Shown: positions 15,921 through 26,063, counted from the first letter of the stretch. The stretch: 64,000 bases of DNA from Pelagibacteraceae bacterium AG-470-G21 (GCA_003211555.1 QCSH01000006.1:1-64000); one strand, 5' to 3'. Numbers and translations: made by a program. The notes: a model not told the origin generated them from the sequence alone.

Positions 15921-16928
15921 ATGCCTGTAACATGCAAATTTGTAGCTTTAAGAAACTATATCCCTACAGGTTTACCAAAAGAAACTGACTTTGAAATAAA
16001 AAAAAAAGAAATATCTTTAGATGATAATAATAATATTTTGGTTTTAAATTTATGGATTTCAGTTGATCCTTATATGAGAGCAAGAATGACTGAAAGAAAA
16101 AACTATAAACCACCCTTTAATATTGGTGAAGAGATGGAAGGTTATGCGCTAGGTATAATTAAAGAGTCTAAAGACAAAAATTTTAAAGAAGGAGATGTTG
16201 TCTTAAGTAATTTTGGAATGAGAGATTATTTTGTTTGCAAATTTAATGATTTAAAAAAAATTGAACCGATAAATATACCTATGCAAACATATTTGGGTCC
16301 ACTTGGAATGACAGGCCATACAGCATATATAGGACTTTTTAAACACGGTGATTTAAAACCTGGTCAAACCATTCTTGTTTCTTCGGCTGGTGGAAGTGTT
16401 GGATCTACTGTTTGTCAAATTGCAAAAAATATGGGATGTAAAGTAATTGCAAGTACTGGTTCAGATGAAAAGGTTAAATGGTTGAAAGAAGATTTAAAAA
16501 TTGATCATGCTTTTAATTATAAAAAAATTGAAAATCTTGTTTTGCATCTGAAAGAGACTTGTCCTGAGGGATATGATTTATATTTTGATAATGTTGGTGG
16601 TGATTTCCTAGAGTCAGCTATTTTCCAAATGAAGAATTTTGGAAGAATTGTAATTTGTGGAAGAATATCCCAAATGAATATGACAAATCCGGGCTCTGGT
16701 TTAAAGAATATGGCTCATGTTCTTGTAAAAAGATTAACTATCAAAGGTTTTATAATCTTTGATCATGAAAATGATCGGGAGCCCTTTGAATCAAATATGA
16801 CTAAATGGCTATTAGAAGGTAAAATGAAATTTAGAGAAACCGTTTACGAAGGTATAGAAAATACTCCAAAATCATTCATTGATTTATTAGAAGGTAAAAA
16901 TATAGGAAAAATGCTTGTAAAAATTTAA
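15921..16928 (+). CDS. zinc-free MDR oxidoreductase, CurA/LTB4-dehydrogenase type
   Basis: 335-residue NADPH-dependent medium-chain reductase lacking zinc ligands. The N-terminal part has the VDPYMRARM motif characteristic of the leukotriene B4 12-hydroxydehydrogenase/2-alkenal reductase group; GPLGMTGHTAYIGLF and the cofactor motif SSAGGSVGS follow. Such enzymes reduce double bonds of alpha,beta-unsaturated carbonyls, for example lipid peroxidation products. Sitting three bases after msrA, it fits an oxidative-damage repair operon. Exact substrate unknown. Confidence 0.85.
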   Translation: MPVTCKFVALRNYIPTGLPKETDFEIKKKEISLDDNNNILVLNLWISVDPYMRARMTERKNYKPPFNIGEEMEGYALGIIKESKDKNFKEGDVVLSNFGMRDYFVCKFNDLKKIEPINIPMQTYLGPLGMTGHTAYIGLFKHGDLKPGQTILVSSAGGSVGSTVCQIAKNMGCKVIASTGSDEKVKWLKEDLKIDHAFNYKKIENLVLHLKETCPEGYDLYFDNVGGDFLESAIFQMKNFGRIVICGRISQMNMTNPGSGLKNMAHVLVKRLTIKGFIIFDHENDREPFESNMTKWLLEGKMKFRETVYEGIENTPKSFIDLLEGKNIGKMLVKI

Positions 16929-16937
16929 TTAATTTTT

Positions 16938-17108
16938 ATGAATTTTTTAAAGAAGTTTTACAGACCCTTTTTATTAACCTATATATTTTTGAGTATTGCT
17001 ATCAGTTTCTATCCATCATTTAATTTTTATTCACTTAAAGGTCAAATTCTCATAATTGCTGTATCTTTTTTCAATGGGTTGATGGGATTTTACGTAAAAA
17101 AATTATAA
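16938..17108 (+). CDS. small membrane protein (56 aa)
   Basis: A 56-codon frame beginning MNFLKKFYRP and ending GLMGFYVKKL, with two clear hydrophobic helices (about residues 11-26 and 36-53) separated by a short polar turn and basic ends, a plausible two-pass inner-membrane protein. It starts nine bases after the MDR gene on the same strand. Its stop codon overlaps the 3' end of the convergent FAD oxidoreductase by six bases. No function can be suggested. Confidence 0.6.
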   Translation: MNFLKKFYRPFLLTYIFLSIAISFYPSFNFYSLKGQILIIAVSFFNGLMGFYVKKL

Positions 17109-18206
17109 GACGTAAGGCTCAGGTCTAGCTGAACTATTTAATACTCTTTCGACTGCAAAAACACTAATATCAATAGTTTGATAGCTACCTGTGGTTATTA
17201 ATTCAGTAAGAGCTCTACCAATTCCTGGTGCTTGCATTAAACCTCTGCCGGTAAATCCTGAAGCCATGTAAACATTTTCATATTTTGGATGTTTTCCAAC
17301 TACAGCATTATTATCTAATTTGTTACAATCATAGTATCCAGCCCAACCACCTGTTAATTTTAGTTCTTCGAAGGCTGGTATTCTTTTTGCCAAAGCGGGC
17401 CAAACTAATTCCTCAAAATCATTCCATGCTGGCTCTAGATCCTCTGCATCAAACACTGAGATTGGGGAACCTGCTAAATATTCTTTTCCCTCTGGTCGCC
17501 AATATACTCCTGTTGTTAAATCACCAGTTAATGGCATCTCTGGGATATGCTTAGGACATTTAACTCTAAATACTGTATGTTTTTGTGGCACAACTGGAAT
17601 ATCTTCAAGCAACTCTTTTGTCCAACATCCAGCTGCAGAAACAATTGTCTTGGCATTAATTTCAGAAAGACTTTTAACTTCTCCCTTGATAAATTCAGCT
17701 CCAAGATCAATTGCCTTATGTTTTAAAGCACTATGAAATAAAAATGGATCAATCCATCCCTCACTTTTATTATCAGTAAATGTTGCAGTTTCAATTCCTT
17801 CATCATTAATATAAGGAAAATGTTTTTTCAATTCATCACCTTTAATATTTTTTGTCCCCGCTTCGCATTCTTTATGATTTTCTAAAGCTCTGTATTGCTC
17901 TTCTGCATGATCTGGTCCAAACATCAGAAGGTATCCATTTGGCACCATGCTAGCTGTTGGATTTGGATTTTTTTCAGTTTTCAATAACTTTGGAATTTGA
18001 AATATAAATTCTCTTGCAAATTTGCCTAAAAGAATATTTTCTTTTTGAAAAAATTGTCGCCTAAATCCACCAAGTGACAATGGGAATGAAGCTGTTTTAT
18101 AAGTTGGGTCTTTTTCAATAACTTTTACTTTTCTGCCTTCTTTTGACATAAAATATGCGGTTGCAGCTCCAATTATACCACCACCAATTATTACAACATC
18201 ATCCAT
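17103..18206 (-). CDS. FAD-dependent oxidoreductase, DAO/FOXRED1-like
   Basis: 367-residue flavoprotein of the D-amino-acid oxidase/sarcosine oxidase superfamily. The N-terminal dinucleotide motif is VIIGGGIIGAATAYF; SLGGFRRQFF, VSAAGCWTKE and the C-terminal ASGFTGRGLMQAPGIGRA are family hallmarks. Substrates are likely secondary amines or D-amino acids. The TspO gene starts one base upstream (operon order tspO then this gene). No glycine-oxidase or sarcosine-oxidase partner subunits are nearby. Confidence 0.82.
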   Translation of the reverse strand: MDDVVIIGGGIIGAATAYFMSKEGRKVKVIEKDPTYKTASFPLSLGGFRRQFFQKENILLGKFAREFIFQIPKLLKTEKNPNPTASMVPNGYLLMFGPDHAEEQYRALENHKECEAGTKNIKGDELKKHFPYINDEGIETATFTDNKSEGWIDPFLFHSALKHKAIDLGAEFIKGEVKSLSEINAKTIVSAAGCWTKELLEDIPVVPQKHTVFRVKCPKHIPEMPLTGDLTTGVYWRPEGKEYLAGSPISVFDAEDLEPAWNDFEELVWPALAKRIPAFEELKLTGGWAGYYDCNKLDNNAVVGKHPKYENVYMASGFTGRGLMQAPGIGRALTELITTGSYQTIDISVFAVERVLNSSARPEPYVL

Positions 18207-18207
18207 A

Positions 18208-18675
18208 TTAGTTTATCAAAAAAATATTTATATTTAAAAGCAAAGCAAAACAACACCATAATAAATATGGAATCATTAAGTACATGCTCAAAAGACTTAC
18301 ATTCTTATATTTAAATACCAATAAAACAATAAATATAATTAACACAAGAAGATTTAAAATTGCTAAAGAAATATTATGGAAACCAAAAAAAACAATACTC
18401 CAAGTTGTATTAAAAAAAAGATGAATGAAATATAAGAACACAATATTTAAATTTTTTGTGTTTTTATGCCACGCATTCCATATGGCTATTGCCATAAATA
18501 AATAAAGTAATGTCCATATCGGTCCAAATATCCAATCTGGTGGATTATATTGGGGTTTAGATAAATTTGAATACCATGGTTCTTTAAAATTTATAGTAAC
18601 CAAACCTCCAATGAATGAAGCTGAAAACGTAGTAATTGAAAAGAGAATAAAAGATAAAATTTTATTTTTTAGCAT
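18208..18675 (-). CDS. tspO: TspO/MBR family tryptophan-rich sensory protein
   Basis: 155 residues with five predicted membrane helices and the family signature KEPWYSNLSKPQYNPPDWIFGPIW-type segment near residues 31-54 (only partly quoted here), followed by LLYLFMAIAIWNAW. TspO binds porphyrins and in Rhodobacter modulates light- and oxygen-controlled gene expression, so it is noteworthy beside a proteorhodopsin-bearing genome. It is one base away from the FAD oxidoreductase and diverges from the SDR gene, with about 24 bases between the two starts. Confidence 0.9.
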   Translation of the reverse strand: MLKNKILSFILFSITTFSASFIGGLVTINFKEPWYSNLSKPQYNPPDWIFGPIWTLLYLFMAIAIWNAWHKNTKNLNIVFLYFIHLFFNTTWSIVFFGFHNISLAILNLLVLIIFIVLLVFKYKNVSLLSMYLMIPYLLWCCFALLLNINIFLIN

Positions 18676-18699
18676 TTAAGTACTATACAGCAGTTGAAT

Positions 18700-19464
18700 A
18701 TGAATAAAAAAGTAATTTGGATCACAGGTGGTAGCACAGGAATTGGCAAAGCACTCGCATTAAAATTTGCTAATAATGGATGGACAGTTGCTATTTCAGC
18801 AAGAAGAGAACATTTGTTAAAAGAAGTTGAAGACAAGCACCAAAATATTAAATCTTTTCCACTTGATGTAAATTATAAAGAAAAGTGTAAATCTGTTTAT
18901 GAAAATATTAAAAAAGAGCTTGGAGATATAGATATTTGTTTTTTTTCCACTGGTACTTGGGATCCTAAAAAAGAGAGGGAGATTGATTTAGAACAAATTG
19001 AAAATGTATTTAAAGTAAACTTTTTTGGAACATTAAATTGTATAAAAGCTGTTGAAACTCATTTTCGTGATAGAGGAAAAGGAACAATTACAATTGTATC
19101 CTCCATTGCTGGATATAAAGGTTTACCAAATTCTACAGGCTATGGACCATCTAAAGCTGCTTTAAATAATTTGGCTGAAAGTCTTCATTTTGATTTTGGT
19201 AGATATGGTGTGAGAGTTTGTTTGGTTTCTCCAGGATTTATAAAAACACCTATGACTGATAAAAATGATTTTAAAATGCCTTTTTTAAAAACACCCGAAT
19301 ATTCAGCTGATAAAATTTATGATGGTCTTATTAATGGATCAAATTTTGAAATACATTATCCAAAAGAATTAACTTTAATTCTTAAATTTTTAAAAATTAT
19401 ACCTGATCGACTTTATTTTTATTTAATAGGAAAATTAACTAAACTACAAAAAAAAGAAAGCTAA
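18700..19464 (+). CDS. short-chain dehydrogenase/reductase
   Basis: Classical SDR with TGGSTGIGKALA (cofactor), then the catalytic SSIAG and YGPSKAAL (Tyr-x3-Lys). I place the start at the ATG at 18700; a TTG six bases upstream adds only two residues. The C-terminal tail of about 40 residues is basic and hydrophobic and may contact the membrane. It converges on the DUF3833 gene (four-base overlap). SDRs of this kind accompany Cfa/DUF1365/DUF3833 clusters in other proteobacteria, so it may belong functionally to the lipid cluster on the opposite strand. Confidence 0.83.
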   Translation: MNKKVIWITGGSTGIGKALALKFANNGWTVAISARREHLLKEVEDKHQNIKSFPLDVNYKEKCKSVYENIKKELGDIDICFFSTGTWDPKKEREIDLEQIENVFKVNFFGTLNCIKAVETHFRDRGKGTITIVSSIAGYKGLPNSTGYGPSKAALNNLAESLHFDFGRYGVRVCLVSPGFIKTPMTDKNDFKMPFLKTPEYSADKIYDGLINGSNFEIHYPKELTLILKFLKIIPDRLYFYLIGKLTKLQKKES

Positions 19465-20009
19465 TCTTTAACGAACATTACAGTCAACTCTGCAACTTTA
19501 ATTCCAAATTTAGTCATTCTGGCTCTATTGATGGCTACTCTTTCATCTTGCATAAATATCCAATCATCAAAAGTAATTTTTATATTTTTTCCTTTCACTG
19601 GTACTAATAAAACATATTCAAATTTAAAAGCTGGTCCATATGAATATCCTCTAGCTTTACCTACAACATCTCCAGCTGTGCCCTCGTAATTATGTTCATC
19701 AATTTTATCGATTACCCATTGCCTATTTTGAATTTCACCATCATTCCATACAAACCTTTCGTCTAAAATAAGTTGTTTACCATCCCATTTTCCATCTAAG
19801 TCTGCTGAAAATTGCCTGGTAACTTTACCTGATCTATTCTGCAGTATTCCCCAAGCTTTAACATTTCCACTTAGGTATTCTTCGATTATTAATCTTGGTT
19901 TTTGATTTTTAAAGTCTTCTGGTTTCATAGATTGATTATTTATACAGCTTGTAATTAATCCTGTTAAAATTATCAATAAAAATACTTTAAGATTTTTTCT
20001 CTTGATCAT
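19461..20009 (-). CDS. DUF3833 lipoprotein
   Basis: 182 residues with a lipoprotein signal peptide ending in the lipobox LITSC, so it is probably anchored in the envelope. The body (GILQNRSGKVTRQF, LDERFVWNDGEIQNR, DVVGKARGYSYGP) matches the DUF3833 family, which recurs beside cyclopropane-fatty-acid synthase-like genes. No enzymatic role is known. Last gene of the minus-strand lipid cluster, one base after the cfa-like gene. Confidence 0.8.
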   Translation of the reverse strand: MIKRKNLKVFLLIILTGLITSCINNQSMKPEDFKNQKPRLIIEEYLSGNVKAWGILQNRSGKVTRQFSADLDGKWDGKQLILDERFVWNDGEIQNRQWVIDKIDEHNYEGTAGDVVGKARGYSYGPAFKFEYVLLVPVKGKNIKITFDDWIFMQDERVAINRARMTKFGIKVAELTVMFVKD

Positions 20010-20010
20010 A

Positions 20011-21192
20011 TTAGATTTTATTTTGCATAGAAAATTGAATTAAATCTATATTCTTCGATTTAAAGCCTGCCTCGCAGTAAGACAAATAAAAATGCCACAT
20101 ACGTTTAAAATTATTATCAAAACCCTGTTTTGAAATATCTTCCCATTTCTTCAGAAATTCGTCTCGCCATAACTTTAGAGTATTCGAGTAATGAGAGCCA
20201 TAAGATTCATATTTTCTGATTTTCAAACCACTGCTACTAGATAAATCGTATAATTTTTTTTTCGATGGCAAAAAACCGCCTGGAAATATGTATTTTTGGA
20301 TAAAATCTTCTTTATTTTTATATCTTTCAAATAGACTATCATCGATTGTTATGGCCTGTATTGCTGCTTTGCCACTATCAGATAAATTTTTTTTAATACT
20401 TTTAAAGTAATTTACTAAATAATTTTCACCAACTGCCTCTATCATTTCTATAGATGCAATAGAATCATACTTACTTTTTATATCTCTATAATCTTTCAGT
20501 AATATATTTACTTTTTCATTTAATCCATTTTCATATATTCTTTTTTTTGAAAATTCGAATTGTTCTTTAGAAATTGTTATACAGTCTAATTTTACATCGT
20601 AATTTTTACCTAGATATTCAGCGAAGCCGCCCCACCCGCAACCTATTTCTAAAATTTTATTTCCTGTATTTGGTTTTATTAACTCGGTTAGTTTTTTATA
20701 TTTATTTAATTGAGCAGAAAATAGATCATCTTTTTGTTTTTCAAAAATTGCACTTGAATATGTTAGCGAAGGATCAAGCCATAATGAAAAGAAATCATTT
20801 CCTAGATCATAATGCTTTGAAATATTTTTTTTACTCCTATCTCTATTGTTATTTATAAAGATACTCTTCAATTTATTAATTATCGATAGATCAAAAATTC
20901 CTGAAAATTTATAAACCAGTTTTATGTTTTTAGCTGTTATTTCGATAAGATTGGTTAAATTATTTGTCTCAAATTCTTTACGCATATAAGCTTCTGCCAA
21001 ACCTACACTCCCTGATTTTATTATTTGAAGAGTTAATCCTGGTTTATTAATTTTAATCTTTGCTTTGAGTAATTCATTTTCATTACCAAACTTATATATC
21101 TTATTATCATGGTTTTCGATTTCGATATATCCATGCTTTATGAGTTTAAGCGAATTAAATACAATTTTATCTGATAGGTAATTAAAGTTCAT
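20011..21192 (-). CDS. Cfa-like SAM-dependent lipid methyltransferase
   Basis: 393 residues of the cyclopropane-fatty-acyl-phospholipid synthase family, which transfers the SAM methyl group to the double bond of unsaturated acyl chains. Visible marks are SKHYDLGNDFF, the SAM motif ILEIGCGWGGFAEY, ASIEMIEAVGE and KYIFPGG. Whether it makes cyclopropane or methyl-branched products cannot be told. It overlaps the DUF1365 gene by four bases, as in other bacterial clusters of DUF1365, COG2907 and Cfa genes. Confidence 0.88.
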   Translation of the reverse strand: MNFNYLSDKIVFNSLKLIKHGYIEIENHDNKIYKFGNENELLKAKIKINKPGLTLQIIKSGSVGLAEAYMRKEFETNNLTNLIEITAKNIKLVYKFSGIFDLSIINKLKSIFINNNRDRSKKNISKHYDLGNDFFSLWLDPSLTYSSAIFEKQKDDLFSAQLNKYKKLTELIKPNTGNKILEIGCGWGGFAEYLGKNYDVKLDCITISKEQFEFSKKRIYENGLNEKVNILLKDYRDIKSKYDSIASIEMIEAVGENYLVNYFKSIKKNLSDSGKAAIQAITIDDSLFERYKNKEDFIQKYIFPGGFLPSKKKLYDLSSSSGLKIRKYESYGSHYSNTLKLWRDEFLKKWEDISKQGFDNNFKRMWHFYLSYCEAGFKSKNIDLIQFSMQNKI

Positions 21193-21956
21193 TTTTTTTC
21201 AAATGTAATATTATTTTTTAAATTTATCTTTTTTTTCACTAACTTAACTCCCTTTAACCATAATTTTAATGCTTCAAAATGAATTGCGGCAATAACTTTA
21301 AAAGTCATTAATGGATGAGAAATGTAAGATAAAAGCATATTTTTATTACTTATTTCTTTAGCAACACCATCCTGTGAAGCGTATAGTAGTTTTCCTTCCA
21401 TATCACTTTGGTCAATGCTCACAGATAGCTTCTTTTCTGGTTTAATGATTCGAAAACTATATTTACTTTTCATCTCAATAAATGGAGAAACAAAAAACTT
21501 CTTATCACAACTATTTGTGATAATATTTTCATCTTCAACTTTAAATATATAAGTGTGTTGTTCGCCAAATGTATTTTTGACTTCATATAATACAGCAATA
21601 ATTTTTGAATGATTATCATAAACAAAAAAAATACTTAAAGGATTAAATACATAGCCAAAAATTCTGGGATAACAAAGTAATTTTACTTTTATATTTTCAA
21701 ATTTAATATTATTTGATTTTAAATTTTCTATTACCCAATTTTTTAAGTTGCTTCCGTCTCTAGGTCCATGATCTTTGTCACAAAAACTTAAAATATTAAA
21801 ACTATTATTTGAAAATATTTTAATTTTTTTTTGTATAAGATTAATTTCGTCGAGATCTAAAAAAAGTGAGAAAACATTATACTTGAAATAGTGGTATTTT
21901 GGCTTAAATCTTTTATGAATTACTTTGCCCTCATAAATATAGGAATTTTTAATCAT
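21189..21956 (-). CDS. DUF1365-family protein
   Basis: 255 residues; YEGKVIHKRFKPKYHYFKY at the start and YPRIFGYVFNPLSIFF in the middle are characteristic of DUF1365 (COG3496). The function is unresolved, but the family nearly always sits between a COG2907 flavoprotein and a Cfa-like methyltransferase, which implicates it in unsaturated fatty-acid modification. It overlaps both neighbours by four and eight bases, indicating translational coupling. Confidence 0.85.
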   Translation of the reverse strand: MIKNSYIYEGKVIHKRFKPKYHYFKYNVFSLFLDLDEINLIQKKIKIFSNNSFNILSFCDKDHGPRDGSNLKNWVIENLKSNNIKFENIKVKLLCYPRIFGYVFNPLSIFFVYDNHSKIIAVLYEVKNTFGEQHTYIFKVEDENIITNSCDKKFFVSPFIEMKSKYSFRIIKPEKKLSVSIDQSDMEGKLLYASQDGVAKEISNKNMLLSYISHPLMTFKVIAAIHFEALKLWLKGVKLVKKKINLKNNITFEKK

Positions 21957-23187
21957 TTAGGTTTTCAATCATATTAATGGATGATTTTATTCCATCTTCA
22001 TGAAAACCGTAACCAAAATAACTTCCACAAAACAATACATTTCTTTTATTTTGTATTTCTTTTAATGCTTTTTGGTTCATCAAAGCGTCTTGGTCGAAAT
22101 AAGGGTGAGTAAAAGTAACTTTTTGAAGGATTTTTTTTTCTTCGATTTGAAAAAAAGGATTTAGTGTTAAAAAAATATTTTTTTCAGTTTTTAAATTTTG
22201 TAACAAGTTTAGCCAATAAGTTAGTGATGTTTTGGCAATATCTGATTTATCAACTGAAGAATTCCATGAAGACCAGACTTTTTTATTAGTTGGCATACAT
22301 ATCTCATCGGTATGTATTACTGCAAGATTAGATTTGTATTTAAAATTTGAAAGTATTTTTTTTTCATCTTCTGTTGGGTCATTTAAAATTTTCAATGCAT
22401 CATCAGCGTGAGTAGCTATAACAACTTTATCATAATCAAAAAATTCGTTACTGGCACCATAATAAACTTGAACACCATTATTATTTCTTTTTACTAAATT
22501 AATTTTGTAATTTTTAAAGTATTCTCCACTAATTTGAGTTAAAACTTTCTCAACATAAGTTCTACTTCTATTAGTTACGGTGTACCATTGAGGTCTATTT
22601 TTTAATTTAAAAAGTCCGTGATTTTGAAAAAATTTTAAAAAAAATTTGATTGGCATTTGATTTGCCTCCATTGGTGGCATAGACCAAATAGCAGAAACCA
22701 TTGGAATTAAATGAAAATTAATAAAATTTTTTGACCATTTATTTTTCTTAAGAAATTCTTCAAGAGTAATCTCTTCATTTAAATCTTTTATTTGATCACA
22801 TTTTTTATAAAAATTTATAATATCAAAAAACATTTTTAAAAATTTAAAATTAAAAAGATTAGCTTTGTTTGCAAACATTCCGTTTAAACCTCTGCCACAA
22901 TATTCATAATTTGTATCTTTTACAGAAACAGAAAATGACATATCGCTTTTTTCAATTTCAATTTTTAATTCGTTAAAAAAATTTATGAGATTTGGATAAG
23001 TTTCATAATTAAAAACAATAAAGCCAATATCTACAGGAACTTTTTTACCATTAATTAAAGTATCTAAGGTATATGAATGACCACCAAAATGATCTTCACT
23101 TTCAAATAAATCAACATGGTGTTTTTTGGAAAGCTTTTGTGCTGCTGATAAACCAGAAATTCCTGATCCAATTACTGCAATTCGCAT
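21949..23187 (-). CDS. COG2907-like FAD oxidoreductase
   Basis: 412 residues. The N-terminal FAD-binding motif is IAVIGSGISGLSAAQKLS, followed by DLFESEDHFGGHSYT as in amine-oxidase/desaturase-type flavoproteins; the C-terminus has VLFCGSYFGYGFHEDGIKS. This family (COG2907) accompanies DUF1365 and Cfa-like genes and probably oxidises or desaturates an acyl chain. The start codon is only five bases downstream of the gcvP stop with no terminator between, so it can be read from the glycine-cleavage operon. Confidence 0.85.
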   Translation of the reverse strand: MRIAVIGSGISGLSAAQKLSKKHHVDLFESEDHFGGHSYTLDTLINGKKVPVDIGFIVFNYETYPNLINFFNELKIEIEKSDMSFSVSVKDTNYEYCGRGLNGMFANKANLFNFKFLKMFFDIINFYKKCDQIKDLNEEITLEEFLKKNKWSKNFINFHLIPMVSAIWSMPPMEANQMPIKFFLKFFQNHGLFKLKNRPQWYTVTNRSRTYVEKVLTQISGEYFKNYKINLVKRNNNGVQVYYGASNEFFDYDKVVIATHADDALKILNDPTEDEKKILSNFKYKSNLAVIHTDEICMPTNKKVWSSWNSSVDKSDIAKTSLTYWLNLLQNLKTEKNIFLTLNPFFQIEEKKILQKVTFTHPYFDQDALMNQKALKEIQNKRNVLFCGSYFGYGFHEDGIKSSINMIENLND

Positions 23188-23192
23188 TAAGG

Positions 23193-26063
23193 CTATGCTG
23201 CGTCTTCTTTAAACTCATCCATGCTTGGACATGTACAGAATATATTTTTATCTCCATAAACATTGTCTACCCGGGCAACTGGAGGCCAAAATTTATTTTG
23301 TTTTAGAAAACTTGCAGGATATGCTGCTTCTTGTCTTGAATATTTATGTTCCCATACATCTGATGATAATTCGGTATCAGTGTGAGGAGCATTTTTAATT
23401 GGATTATCAATTTTATCAAATTCACCTGATTTAATTTTTTCAATTTCTTGTTTAATCTTAATTAAAGTGTCACAAAATCTGTCTATTTCTGATAACCCTT
23501 CACTTTCGGTTGGCTCTATCATCATAGTGCCAGCAACAGGCCATGACATAGTTGGTGCGTGAAATCCAAAATCTATCATTCTTTTAGCAATATCTTCTTC
23601 TGTTACCCCTGTTTCAGATTTAATATTTCTAATATCAATTATGCACTCATGTGCAACATTGCCATTTGCACCTTTGTACAAAATCGGAAAGTGATCTTTT
23701 AGTCTGTGAGCAATATAATTTGCGTTTAAAATTGCAACTTGAGTAGCAAGCTTTAATCCTTCTGATCCCATCATTTTAATATACATCCAAGAGATTGATA
23801 GAATACTTGAGCTACCCCAAGGAGCTGCTGATACTGCTCCAATTCCACTTGTTGGTCCACAATCTTTTATTACTGGATGATTAGGCAGATAAACTTGTAA
23901 ATGTTTTTTACAAGCTATAGGTCCCATTCCAGGTCCACCACCACCGTGAGGAATACAAAATGTTTTATGCAGATTAATATGACAAACATCTGGACCAAAA
24001 TTTCCAGGCTTTGCAACTCCAACAAGGGCATTTAAATTTGCTCCATCCATATAGACCTGTCCACCATGTTTATGAACTAACTCACAAATATCAGTTATTT
24101 TTTCCTCAAATACTCCATGGGTAGATGGGTAAGTTACCATTAAAGCTGCAAGATTTTCTGAATGTTGCTCTACTTTTTTCTTTAAATCATCGAAATCTAC
24201 ATTTCCCTCTTTATCACAATTAACAACAACCACTTTCATTCCAACCATTTGTGCGCTTGCTGGATTTGTACCATGTGCCGAACTTGGGATTAAACATATA
24301 TTACGATGAGCCTCATCTCTATCTAGGTGGTACTTTCTTATAACCATTAGACCTGCATATTCTCCTTGGGCGCCAGCATTAGGTTGTAGAGAAACACCGG
24401 AAAAACCTGTTATAGATCTCAACCAATTTTTTAAATCAGTAAACAAATCTCTAAAACCTTCCATTTGTTCAACTGGAACAAAAGGATGAGGTTCTGCAAA
24501 TTCTTTCCAAGAAATCGGGATCATTTCAGCAGCAGCATTTAACTTCATTGTGCACGAACCAAGTGCTATCATAGTTCTATTCAATGCTATATCCTTATCC
24601 TCTAGTTTTTTAAGATATCTAAGCATTTCAGTTTCTGAATGATATAAGTTAAAAATTGGATGCTCTAAATATTTTGAAGTTCTTAATAAATTTTTTGGTA
24701 AATTAGGTAATTTAACTGAAGGATCCTCTTTTTTTATTGATTCTGCGGCATTAAAAATTTTTAATAATTGATTTACTCTATAAACGTTTTTTCTTTCATC
24801 GAAAGAGACAGCAAGCATTTCAGAATTTACTTTTCGTATATTAACTTTCTGATTTAGAGCATTTTTATAAATTTGATCAGTCTTTTCTTTGGTAATAATT
24901 GTAACAGTATCGAAAAAATAATCAGAATAAATTTCATAACCTGACTGTTTTATTTTATCAGCAAAACTTTTTGCTAATTGAGAAACTCTTTCAGAAATAT
25001 TTTTAATTCCATCTGGACCATGATAAATAGCATATGCTGCTGAAACAATTGCTAATAAAGCTTGTGCAGTACAAATATTGCTTGTCGCCTTATCTCTTCT
25101 GATGTGTTGCTCTCTAGTTTGTAAAGATAATCTGTATGCCTTGTTACCATGTCTATCAATTGACACACCAACAATTCTACCAGGCATCGATCTCTTATAC
25201 TCGTCTTTAGTTGCAAAAAATGCTGCATGTGGACCTCCATACCCCATTGGTATTCCAAATCGCTGAGAGCTTCCTACTGCTATATCAGCACCAAGTTCTC
25301 TTGGTGTTTTTAATTTTGCCAAAGCTAATAAATCACAAGCTAATACAGCCTTACCGTTTTTTTTATGAATTTTGCTAATTGCTTCACTTGGGTCTTTAAT
25401 ATCTCCTAAAGTTCCAGGATATTGTAAAATTCCACAAACTAGATCTTCTTTTAATTGGTCTAAAACTTCATCTTCTTTTCCAACTAAAACTTTTAAACCC
25501 ATTGGTTCAGCTCTAGTTTGAATTACGTTTATTGTTTGAGGATGGCAATCCTCAGATACAAAAACTAAATTACTATCTTTTTTATTTAATCTATGACTAA
25601 GACCCATGGCTTCTGCTGCTGCTGTACCTTCGTCCAATAAAGAAGCATTAGCGATATCCATACCAGTAAAATCAACAATCATTTGTTGAAAGTTTAACAA
25701 CATCTCAAGTCTTCCTTGAGCTACTTCAGGCTGATAAGGTGTATATGATGTATACCAACCTGGATTTTCTAAAATATTTCTTAAAATTACATATGGCGTA
25801 TAAGTTCCATAATAACCCATTCCAATAAAATTTGAGTAAACATGATTTTTTTTTGAAATTGCTCTTAATTTTCTTAACGCCTCATATTCTGAATTAGACT
25901 CACCAATATTAAGTTCACCTTTAAACATTATTTTTTCTGGAACAGTGTTATTCATTAAATCATCTATTGATTGATAATTTAATTCTTTTAACATTTTTGA
26001 TTGGTCTTCTTTAGAAGGTCCGATGTGTCTTTTTAAAAAATCTTTTTCTGAATTTGGTAACAT
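23193..26063 (-). CDS. gcvP: glycine dehydrogenase (decarboxylating), P-protein
   Basis: 956-residue fused P-protein, the PLP-dependent subunit that decarboxylates glycine and passes the aminomethyl group to lipoylated GcvH. The PLP-lysine region is HINLHKTFCIPHGGGGPG in the second half. The N-terminus starts FLKRHIGPSKEDQ, typical of GcvP. It overlaps the gcvH stop by one base. Third gene of gcvTHP, under a glycine riboswitch. Confidence 0.96.
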   Translation of the reverse strand: MLPNSEKDFLKRHIGPSKEDQSKMLKELNYQSIDDLMNNTVPEKIMFKGELNIGESNSEYEALRKLRAISKKNHVYSNFIGMGYYGTYTPYVILRNILENPGWYTSYTPYQPEVAQGRLEMLLNFQQMIVDFTGMDIANASLLDEGTAAAEAMGLSHRLNKKDSNLVFVSEDCHPQTINVIQTRAEPMGLKVLVGKEDEVLDQLKEDLVCGILQYPGTLGDIKDPSEAISKIHKKNGKAVLACDLLALAKLKTPRELGADIAVGSSQRFGIPMGYGGPHAAFFATKDEYKRSMPGRIVGVSIDRHGNKAYRLSLQTREQHIRRDKATSNICTAQALLAIVSAAYAIYHGPDGIKNISERVSQLAKSFADKIKQSGYEIYSDYFFDTVTIITKEKTDQIYKNALNQKVNIRKVNSEMLAVSFDERKNVYRVNQLLKIFNAAESIKKEDPSVKLPNLPKNLLRTSKYLEHPIFNLYHSETEMLRYLKKLEDKDIALNRTMIALGSCTMKLNAAAEMIPISWKEFAEPHPFVPVEQMEGFRDLFTDLKNWLRSITGFSGVSLQPNAGAQGEYAGLMVIRKYHLDRDEAHRNICLIPSSAHGTNPASAQMVGMKVVVVNCDKEGNVDFDDLKKKVEQHSENLAALMVTYPSTHGVFEEKITDICELVHKHGGQVYMDGANLNALVGVAKPGNFGPDVCHINLHKTFCIPHGGGGPGMGPIACKKHLQVYLPNHPVIKDCGPTSGIGAVSAAPWGSSSILSISWMYIKMMGSEGLKLATQVAILNANYIAHRLKDHFPILYKGANGNVAHECIIDIRNIKSETGVTEEDIAKRMIDFGFHAPTMSWPVAGTMMIEPTESEGLSEIDRFCDTLIKIKQEIEKIKSGEFDKIDNPIKNAPHTDTELSSDVWEHKYSRQEAAYPASFLKQNKFWPPVARVDNVYGDKNIFCTCPSMDEFKEDAA

